NCBI GenBank assembly: GCA_014381825.1
Contig: JACNKX010000124.1
Coordinates: 1-32,462, forward strand
Direction of reading: 5' to 3'
DNA from: Planctomycetota bacterium
GTDB taxonomy: Bacteria > Planctomycetota > Planctomycetia > Pirellulales > Pirellulaceae
DNA length: 32,462 nt
Below are positions 24,287-31,040 of this stretch, piece by piece (positions within the stretch are counted from its first letter, which is position 1; every line of letters begins with the position of its first letter). A program made the position numbers and the translations under genes. The notes under the pieces are model-generated. The model was given only the letters and a program-made list of their open reading frames with translations, was not told where the DNA came from and searched no databases.

Positions 24287-24875
24287 CTATTCGGGGAGTT
24301 CGTATCCCCACTCTGCGAAGCTTCGATTCCACTGAGTAGCGACGAGTTCCGTCTCTTCGCGGGTCAGCGGTGGGAAACCGTTCCTTTTGTAGGAAGAGAT
24401 TGAATCGATGTAGAGACGCAGGTTCTCCTCGGTGTCAGAAAACCGTGGCAGGTTAAGGCTCTCATACATACTTCGCAGTTCTTGGATCGGATCTGCGATA
24501 AGCTCTTCGTATCCAATTTCGTAGAAATTATCAGACGGAATTAGATCGCGCTCCTCAAAAAACACCGAGTACATTTCGCGATAGACACGGATCGTTCGTT
24601 CGACCCAGTCCACTCGATCAACTGTGCAGCCGGAACCAAGGAGATGCCGTTGCGAGCATTTTAAGCGTCGAACTAAAAACCTCAAAAGGATTGCGATGAA
24701 TGTGCACGAATTTTGCCTCAGGGAACATCTCCAGTAGCAATCTAACGTGGCCCGTGTGCGTTGGCGACTTAACGACCAGCGGCTTGTCGTACTTAAACGT
24801 CAACTTCTTGAACAACAATAACAACGCCTCCTTCCAACAATGAAGTTCGTCATCAGAAGCGTTCCGAAGCGTCAA
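24287..24875 (-). pseudogene. Decayed sulfotransferase gene, N-terminus lost and frameshifted
   Basis: Two overlapping minus-strand frames together make the C-terminal half of a Sulfotransfer_3-type protein. The first (24618-24875) gives DDELHCWKEALLLLFKKLTF, KPLVVKSPTHTGHVRLLLEMFP and AKFVHIHRNPFEVFSSTLKML. The second (24287-24685) continues VDWVERTIRVYREMYSVFFEERDLIP and ends RSFAEWGYELPE. A frameshift in 24618-24685 breaks the reading. The N-terminal half with the PAPS-binding P-loop is missing, and a stop (24909-24911) closes the frame upstream. The protein would be about 195 instead of about 370 residues. It is most likely dead. The adjoining stretch 24050-24286 shows no gene I can support. 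Confidence 0.75.
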
Positions 24876-24934
24876 ACGCCTCGTGGATCGACCGCCAGCA
24901 TTCGTGACTTACGACTTGTGCTTCTGTCAGTAGT

Positions 24935-24952
24935 CGTCTAGTTTAATAGACG
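24935..24952. repeat. Perfect 6-bp inverted repeat against the start codon at 24953
   Basis: CGTCTA-GTTTAA-TAGACG ends one base before the ATG at 24953. It could fold over the ribosome-binding region or be an operator. No Shine-Dalgarno sequence is visible in front of that gene, which fits regulated or weak initiation. Confidence 0.35.
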
Positions 24953-25735
24953 ATGGATGCAGTCGCTACTAACTATCAGTCGTTATTCATCGAAACAGAG
25001 GTGTCGTTAATCGGCTCTCGTCGATTCGGGGCTGTGGTGGGCGACAATTACGAATTGGTACATGCGGATATGCAACATGAGCCACAAACTTTCACGACCC
25101 TCGTCACTCCTGATGATTTGGAGGCAATAAGGGAAATCCTTCAACGATGCTACATCAGCCAGAGCAAGGCGTTTGAAAGCTCCGTTTCGGAGCGAGTCGG
25201 GTTCGCGGGTCGCTTGTCGAATAAGCAACTCCAGGCACTCTTGCTAGTTGGAGCGCTGATCAGCTCCTTACTGCTTGCGACAACGAGGACAAACGAAGTG
25301 TTCGGGTGGCTGTTCTGTGGTGGCTTAGCTATTTTCTTTTGGGGCTATCTTTTTGCAATGCTCGTGCTGGGGCAAGATCGGATCAAGGCTGCTACTCGTG
25401 AGTTTGTTACAAATCCACTGATACGGGGAACGGTCAACCTGGAACTACGTCGAGCGATCCAACGCGCCCCGTTTTCGGTGGTTTATCACTTCCATGAGAC
25501 CAACTACACCGCTACCGCGCGTGAATTGAAAGTTGAGCGGTCGATATCGTTTGATGAGATCAAGGTTGCCTACCGAGCAGAGTCAGTGTTCTGCTTGTTC
25601 AAAGGCAACAGATTACAGTTGAAGGCTGTGATTCATATTAGAAAGGCAGATCAACGCAGGATCGTCGAGGCTTTTTTGAAGCGCAACCACGTCGAAATGC
25701 GTGAACTAGATGCCTGTTCGGGGGAGTTCGCGTGA
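24953..25735 (+). CDS. Membrane protein of unknown function, YcxB-like layout
   Basis: The 260-residue protein has a polar N-terminal region, two adjacent membrane helices (about 93-110 and 117-139) and a C-terminal domain ending SISFDEIKVAYRAESVFCLFKGNRLQLKAVIHIRKADQRRIVEAFLKRN. Helix pair plus a beta-rich end with a 'where in the cell do I see myself' pattern (I-x-W/F-D-E/D-I, F-x-L-F-x-x-x-x-x-x-L) is how YcxB-domain proteins look. The match is at pattern level only, so the family call is tentative and no function can be given. Its end overlaps the next gene by four bases (GTGA), so the two are co-translated. Confidence 0.6.
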   Translation: MDAVATNYQSLFIETEVSLIGSRRFGAVVGDNYELVHADMQHEPQTFTTLVTPDDLEAIREILQRCYISQSKAFESSVSERVGFAGRLSNKQLQALLLVGALISSLLLATTRTNEVFGWLFCGGLAIFFWGYLFAMLVLGQDRIKAATREFVTNPLIRGTVNLELRRAIQRAPFSVVYHFHETNYTATARELKVERSISFDEIKVAYRAESVFCLFKGNRLQLKAVIHIRKADQRRIVEAFLKRNHVEMRELDACSGEFA

Positions 25736-26106
25736 AGACACGAACGAAGCGAGTCTTCGCGACTGCGACTATATTGGCGTTGATCTGCTGCTCATTCGCT
25801 GCTTGGACAGCGTTTAAGGTTGTTGCTTGGGCGCGCGATCTCCCAAGCCGCATCGTGATCGATGGAGACGGATTGGGCGAATCCTTGGCGGACGCTGTTG
25901 TCCAGTCGTACCACGAATCGCTAATCAACGGTGATCCAAAGACACAGATTCAAGTCCTTCGAGACTTCACCGAGTTGGTTGCTGAGGATGATGTTGCTCG
26001 AAAATGGGTTCGCACCGAATATTCAAGTGACCTGAAGCGCCTCGCTTCATCGCAAAATAGTAACGTGGCTGCTGTTGCCACCGAGTTATCCAAACAACTG
26101 GAATAA
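25732..26106 (+). CDS. Small single-helix membrane protein of unknown function
   Basis: The frame opens with GTG inside the end of the preceding gene (GTGA overlap). The 124-residue product has a membrane helix at about 9-28 and a polar, probably helical C-terminus with AVVQSYHESLINGDPKTQIQVLRDFTELVAEDD and SSDLKRLASSQNSNVAAVATELSKQLE. The tail resembles short HEAT-like repeats but no repeat is clear. I know no family. Coupled translation suggests it works with the preceding membrane protein. Confidence 0.6.
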   Translation: MKTRTKRVFATATILALICCSFAAWTAFKVVAWARDLPSRIVIDGDGLGESLADAVVQSYHESLINGDPKTQIQVLRDFTELVAEDDVARKWVRTEYSSDLKRLASSQNSNVAAVATELSKQLE

Positions 26107-26178
26107 GGCAGGAGATTGGTGTCTTATCCCGGGGTTTGCCAGGTTAATGAATGAAGTTATCCGCTTTAGGAGTGTTTC

Positions 26179-26721
26179 GTGAGTCTTCTGACTGATGCGT
26201 GGTTTTGGGCATTCGTTGCAATGTTTGGATTGCAGTGTGCTACCTTCGTCGTCAGCGGTCATCGACTAGGCCGAAATCTTGCATTCACGGCCCTCGCCCT
26301 TACAGCGGTAACCATCGGTCGCTTCTTGCTTGTCTTGCCGTTTTGCCCTCAGCCTCGATTTGATATCTCGATTTGGAATTGGATCATCGGTGGCATTGTT
26401 TTGCTGGCGGCCGGCGCGATAGGAATTCCGACACTGTCCATCAAATGGTGGCGCGCGCCTGACCCGCAGATGCGCTTACGTACTTCGTGGCCATACAGCA
26501 TTGTTCGACACCCGATGTATCTCAGCGAATTGTTGTGGCCGATTGGCTGGAGTATTTGGTGGGGTTCAATTTATGGACTCGCGCTTACACCAATTTGCTG
26601 GATCGGACTTCTGCTACATGTCCTTACCGAAGAAAAACAATTGGAAGAAAAACTTGGTTCACAGTACGACGACTACAAGAAGCAAGTTCCGGGGAGAATC
26701 TTTCCGAGGCTCCCCATATAG
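26179..26721 (+). CDS. ICMT/PEMT-type integral membrane methyltransferase
   Basis: The 180-residue protein has four or five membrane segments and the isoprenylcysteine-methyltransferase-type C-terminal block: SWPYSIVRHPMYLSELL (R110-H-P-M-Y114), a helix pair, then EEKQLEEKLGSQYDDYKKQVPGRIFP. These residues form the S-adenosylmethionine site in the family. The substrate is unknown and may be a lipid or small molecule. Translation begins at GTG with AGGAG seven bases upstream. Another protein of the same superfamily follows 36 bp downstream, and the two probably act in related steps. Confidence 0.82.
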   Translation: MSLLTDAWFWAFVAMFGLQCATFVVSGHRLGRNLAFTALALTAVTIGRFLLVLPFCPQPRFDISIWNWIIGGIVLLAAGAIGIPTLSIKWWRAPDPQMRLRTSWPYSIVRHPMYLSELLWPIGWSIWWGSIYGLALTPICWIGLLLHVLTEEKQLEEKLGSQYDDYKKQVPGRIFPRLPI

Positions 26722-26757
26722 CGCACAACGAATTGCCATCCGTAAGGAGCACGCGCA

Positions 26758-27441
26758 GTGTCACATTCTCCCAGTTCCTCGCTCGACATAACGACTCCCA
26801 AGACACCGCCCGGCATTTGGAGTGGTCAAGCAGTACACGTCGCGTGCCTAGCGTCTCTTCTCGCCTTGGTGTTCGCGGCTTGGAAATGTCTGGGTGAACC
26901 ATTTCCCTTCGTCTTTTGGATTGCGGCAGCTTGTCCAATCTTGCATCAGATCTTTGTATGGCTGGCATGGCGCTTTGAGTTCCGATCTTCGGCAACAAGC
27001 AAGGCGATAGGGTTCCGAGGATACTTGGCGTGCTTTTACCTTCTCTTCGGCAGTCGCTACATTTCCCTCTTTGCATTGGCTTGGATGGACGGCGGCAGTC
27101 TAAAGCTCGACGTTCTCCCGCAGACCATCGTCACCGCAGTCCTCGTCGCGCTCGGCACGTACGCCGCCTACAGTGTTAAACGATACTTCGGATTCGTAAG
27201 AGCGGCCGGCGTTGACCATTTCGATCCACGATATCGCGAAATGCCGCTTGTTAAGGAAGGCATCTTCCGATTCACAAACAACGGTATGTACTTCTACGCC
27301 TTCCTTTTGTTTTGGGCCATCGCCGTTGGCTTTAACTCTACGGCGGCACTCACCATCGCAGCATTCAGTCACGCGTATATCTGGGTTCATTTCTATGCGA
27401 CTGAAAGGCCTGATATGAACTTTATTTACGCCTCGGATTAG
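26758..27441 (+). CDS. PEMT-type membrane methyltransferase family protein
   Basis: The 227-residue protein has five or six membrane helices and a C-terminal region FGFVRAAGVDHFDPRYREMPLVKEGIFRFTNNGMYFY (about 145-180), ending AFSHAYIWVHFYATERPDMNFIY. The N-N-G-M-Y and TERPDM-x-x-IY segments correspond to the R-H-P-x-Y and E-x-P-D motifs of phosphatidylethanolamine N-methyltransferase-like proteins. Phospholipid methylation is a reasonable guess, not a proof. Translation begins at GTG with AAGGAG ten bases before it. The gene is the last of the plus-strand cluster; no terminator was recognised behind it. Confidence 0.72.
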   Translation: MSHSPSSSLDITTPKTPPGIWSGQAVHVACLASLLALVFAAWKCLGEPFPFVFWIAAACPILHQIFVWLAWRFEFRSSATSKAIGFRGYLACFYLLFGSRYISLFALAWMDGGSLKLDVLPQTIVTAVLVALGTYAAYSVKRYFGFVRAAGVDHFDPRYREMPLVKEGIFRFTNNGMYFYAFLLFWAIAVGFNSTAALTIAAFSHAYIWVHFYATERPDMNFIYASD

Positions 27442-27901
27442 AGGGCATGCCTTGATGTCGATTCACGCAGCGCTTCCGCGCCCCGAGAGCTGTATGTCCA
27501 TCTTCGTCAAGTAGTACCTACCGTCCGCGCGGTAAGAACACTGCATCTTTCTGAGATAGGTATTCACGAGTCTCTTCGAGTTGGAAACAAAGTACGTGGT
27601 TGAACTGTTTATCGCTTTCGAAAATCGCAGCAGCAGGTCCGGGCACCCGGTCGCGTAACGTCGCAAGCGGTGGAATTGACGAAAGCGACCCCAAGAAAGA
27701 GGCGGGTCGCAAGTCTCACGAATGTTAAGACTTGCGACCTAATGCGACTTCTGACGAAGTACACTGGAACCAACGCTCTTCGTAACGACTCTCTTTAGCC
27801 TCTAGCGCTGCAAAGGCTGGCTGCAAAGGGAATTCCGACTTTCGAGTTCGGTTCGATTTTTGTCTATCGAAACATCCTCTCCAGTGGCACGAGGGCTAAT
27901 G
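27442..27901. other. Non-coding stretch with possible gene remnant
   Basis: This 460-bp gap holds no intact gene that I can support. A minus-strand frame at 27518-27712 reads plausibly like a protein end (AAIFESDKQFNHVLCFQLEETREYLSQKDAVFLP) and continues in another frame to 27463 (YYLTKMDIQLSGRG). A frameshifted remnant is possible. The family is unknown to me. A perfect inverted repeat lies at 27705-27739 just upstream of that frame. Confidence 0.35.
27705..27739. repeat. 12-bp perfect inverted repeat
   Basis: GGTCGCAAGTCT (27705-27716) and AGACTTGCGACC (27728-27739) are separated by 11 bases. Further partial copies of the same octamer occur close by: GTCGCAAG near 27660 and TGCGACTT near 27743. 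No T-run follows on either strand, so this is not a standard terminator. It may be a protein-binding site, the end of a small mobile repeat, or a transcript-stabilising hairpin. Confidence 0.6.
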
Positions 27902-30900
27902 TTACTTCCCATGGCTTGCCGTCCGGTATTTGACATGGACTTCAACCTTCTCCAGCGAGAATGCGTGCTCCCGTCCACCCGGCTTGGCGCCGTCGAGCGT
28001 AATCAGGTTGCGTCCTGTTGCGGTTTGTTGCGGGGTGAGAGCAGAGACCCACCAGTTGCCGTCCTGCTTTTGAGGCCGCAGGTTGATTCCGTTGAACTTG
28101 ACTGCGATTTGTTCGGGGGCGGTATCGGCGGAGAGTTGCAGACGGAGTTCGAGTTGATCGATCTGGTTCGCTTGGGCGGCGAAGTCGTCGGCCAGCGACA
28201 CCTCGACCCACGTCGGGTCGGCTCCCAGTGTCTGAGGCAACGGCGACTGATGGTTCAGGTTCGTGTAGTCATCCCAGCGATTTCCCAGACGGTCGTAGAA
28301 CCCGCCTCCGTATCGACGAGCGACGACGAACCACTTGTCGAGCGGCGCCAGTTGCTTCGGATCGCCGAGTTCCAAGTAGGCCAGCGCGTGTACCGATTTG
28401 CCATCGAGCAACGGCCCGGAAGTGCCGATCACCTTGGCGGCATCAGGCAGCTCATTCCAGAAGTTGAACGTGGCGATGCCGTCGGCTCCTTGATGCCACC
28501 AATTGGCAGCGACGCCGCGCAGGAACTCGGGCGCGGGGACGGCATGGTAGCCATCGGGCGAGTGATGCTGGTCGATGCAGGGATACAACTTGACGTGATT
28601 GCCGGTCGTGATGCGTTTGAAGCCGGGGAGGTCGACCTGAATTGACCGCGTGCCGATGATGATCATGTCGATGAGGTTCTGTTGCACCCAGGATTCAATG
28701 TCGAAGCCATCGAAGTGACAACCTGGAACAGAATCGGCGACGCGTACCGACAACAGAAACGGCCGGCCCCGCTTTTCGGCCACGGCTTGCAACATCAGCC
28801 GCACTTGCCGCACGAAGTCGGTCAACGCTTCTCGCTGCTCCCACTGCTTACCAGCGGGCAGGTAGGGCGGATGTCGGCCGAAATCCAGATTGATCCCATC
28901 CAGGTCGTAACGCTCAGCGACTTCACGCAACACGGCGACCTTGTACTGGCGCACTTCGGGAACCGCAAAATTCCACAGCCCCGGCTTCCACCAGCCCCCT
29001 TCCAGCAGCCATTCGGGATTCCGTTCCTTCAGAGGATGGCGAGCCGGTGTCGTGACATCCGCTTCCCGATCGGCGCCATTCAGGCGATGCTCCCAGAAGA
29101 CTTCCAGTTTGCGGCGATGACTCTCCTCGACGATCCGCTGCGCGATGTCAACGCCCTCGGCTCGCCAACGCAGCAATGTCGGGTACTGCAACTCCGGAAT
29201 GATCTTGCTGGGATACGCGGCGATATTTCCTTCATCCAGGCACCAGCCGACGCAATCCACCTGACTGCCCGGCTGGTCGAACGCGCTGAATCTTGCGGCG
29301 AGCCATTCATCGGGCTTGAGGGCCGTCAACTTCGGCCCCATAGCGACCTGGTCGTAACCGACATCGTTGTTGACGTAGATCCTCCGCCGACGATTGACCG
29401 CAGCGACGTGGGCCGCTGACAGTTCGACCGAATCGGCCTTTTTCGAGATCGCCACGAATCGTGTGTCGGCAATCAGCTTCACGCCCGCATCACTAGGGAA
29501 TTGTCCCGAGACAAATTCCGTATGACGGACATCCTTGTCCGTCGCGGCAGCTTCGACGGACATGAATCCGAAAGCATACACCTTCGCGTTGCGGATTGTC
29601 GCTTGCAGTCGGAGCTTACTGCCAACGTACTTTTCCAGGCTGCCGCCGTTTTTCCACGACACCAACGTCTCGGTCACATTGCCTTCAATGGGCTCACTTT
29701 CCAAACGCATCACACCATCCTCGTCCACGATGGAAACCGTGATCGAACCACCCTGAGCGTCGGCCGTGAGGGTCAAGTCCTTGCTTGTGCAGGTAAGGGG
29801 GCGAGTCACTACGGTCGCTCTTTGATCGGGCACCTTTGGTTCGTAGCCTGCGAAACCATCGGGCCGCAGCGTCGCGAGTGCGAGAAAACCCTTGCGTTTG
29901 TCCTCGTGCCCATGGTCGGACGCGCCGTAATAGAGCCGGATTCCGTCTTGTTCAATGACAGGCGCAGTCGCATAGACACAACCCCAGTCATAGTCTCCGG
30001 GAAAGTCGGACGTGGGTATCAATGAAGTGCCGGGTTGAATGCGAGTCCACTTGACCGTGTCTGGGCTCCGCGCCAACTCGCAATGCACCCGGCCGGTCTT
30101 CGGGTTGTAGATGCTGACGAGTCCCAGATACACGCCCGCGTAGCGGAACACCGGCATTGAATACGTCTGAGCCAGTTCTTCACCTTGCATCACATCAACG
30201 GCTTCCGTCCAGTGAATGAAATCGGGGCTTTCGGTGCGCACCACCACTCGCCCACCACTCCATTTGCGAGTGATGCCGACATACTTGCCGATCTCTGGCG
30301 CCCAGAGTGCATTGTTATGCGTGTCGCCAGTTCCCACCAAAGGATTGCCGATCTCGGGACAGAGCTTCATTTCACTCCAATGCCAACCGTCGGGCGAGAA
30401 CGCCACGGCCATCACTCGCGGGTTCTTCATGGTTTTCGGTTCTCCGTGGTCACCCACAGAGCAGATCATTTTGAACCGTCGAGCCGGATCGCGTTCCGTG
30501 GTGTCCATAAACACGCCCGCGCCGTGCAGACGGCGCGCGACGAGGTTGTTTGCCTTGCTACCATTGAACTCGACGACACCCAACTCTGGCTTCTCCCAAT
30601 GCAGCCCGTCGCGCGAGGTCGCATAACAGAGGCCCATCTCTGCCCAATTCCAAACATAGACGTCCTCCAGGAACGAATTGTACCAACACCGATAAATGCC
30701 TTCCTGCGAATCAAAGACGACGGTGGGATACATGTTATCGACCCGCAATTCCCAGGGTTTGTCCTCCCCAAACAGCGGATTGGACGGATGCTTCTGGACC
30801 TTGCCCACGCGCAGGACGGCGTTCTCCACTCGGTCGACAACGCGATCGTCCAGCAAAAGAATTGTCTTTGATGCAGTGGTCTCGCCGATCAGTGTAATCC

Positions 30901-31018
30901 CCGTATCACTGGGAATCCGGTCGGCCTTGAGGGAGCCAAACCTCTGCTGGCCAAACGCTTCGGTCGGTCCCAAATGGACCAACAGCGCCAGGCATAAGAT
31001 AAATCGTCCGATGGTCAT
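27902..31018 (-). CDS. Exported beta-propeller plus TIM-barrel glycoside-hydrolase-like fusion
   Basis: A signal peptide (about 1-24) is followed by PSDTGITLIGETT (36-48), then a five-bladed propeller of GH32/43/130 style (about 70-400): HPSNPLFGEDKPWE, repeated blade strands with SRDGLHWEKP, SPDGWHWSEM and SPDFIHWTEA, and GCVYATAPVIEQDGIRLYYGAS. A beta-sandwich follows at about 400-490. At about 503-520 a second PSDAGVKLIADTR leads into a TIM-barrel domain (about 545-930) with EVFWEHRLNG (639-648) and LDGINLDFGRHPPYLP (706-721), and then a C-terminal sandwich. At 1038 residues it looks like two exported proteins joined end to end. AAGGA precedes the ATG at 31018. It starts 22 bp after its neighbour. 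The sugar substrate is not deducible. Confidence 0.85.
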   Translation of the reverse strand: MTIGRFILCLALLVHLGPTEAFGQQRFGSLKADRIPSDTGITLIGETTASKTILLLDDRVVDRVENAVLRVGKVQKHPSNPLFGEDKPWELRVDNMYPTVVFDSQEGIYRCWYNSFLEDVYVWNWAEMGLCYATSRDGLHWEKPELGVVEFNGSKANNLVARRLHGAGVFMDTTERDPARRFKMICSVGDHGEPKTMKNPRVMAVAFSPDGWHWSEMKLCPEIGNPLVGTGDTHNNALWAPEIGKYVGITRKWSGGRVVVRTESPDFIHWTEAVDVMQGEELAQTYSMPVFRYAGVYLGLVSIYNPKTGRVHCELARSPDTVKWTRIQPGTSLIPTSDFPGDYDWGCVYATAPVIEQDGIRLYYGASDHGHEDKRKGFLALATLRPDGFAGYEPKVPDQRATVVTRPLTCTSKDLTLTADAQGGSITVSIVDEDGVMRLESEPIEGNVTETLVSWKNGGSLEKYVGSKLRLQATIRNAKVYAFGFMSVEAAATDKDVRHTEFVSGQFPSDAGVKLIADTRFVAISKKADSVELSAAHVAAVNRRRRIYVNNDVGYDQVAMGPKLTALKPDEWLAARFSAFDQPGSQVDCVGWCLDEGNIAAYPSKIIPELQYPTLLRWRAEGVDIAQRIVEESHRRKLEVFWEHRLNGADREADVTTPARHPLKERNPEWLLEGGWWKPGLWNFAVPEVRQYKVAVLREVAERYDLDGINLDFGRHPPYLPAGKQWEQREALTDFVRQVRLMLQAVAEKRGRPFLLSVRVADSVPGCHFDGFDIESWVQQNLIDMIIIGTRSIQVDLPGFKRITTGNHVKLYPCIDQHHSPDGYHAVPAPEFLRGVAANWWHQGADGIATFNFWNELPDAAKVIGTSGPLLDGKSVHALAYLELGDPKQLAPLDKWFVVARRYGGGFYDRLGNRWDDYTNLNHQSPLPQTLGADPTWVEVSLADDFAAQANQIDQLELRLQLSADTAPEQIAVKFNGINLRPQKQDGNWWVSALTPQQTATGRNLITLDGAKPGGREHAFSLEKVEVHVKYRTASHGK

Positions 31019-31040
31019 GGTTGTGATTCCTTGTGCGTCT

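Noticed and set aside
27860-29419. Long plus-strand frames opposite the propeller-barrel gene
   Set aside because: High GC makes antisense frames long here; the minus strand carries recognisable domains and a signal peptide.
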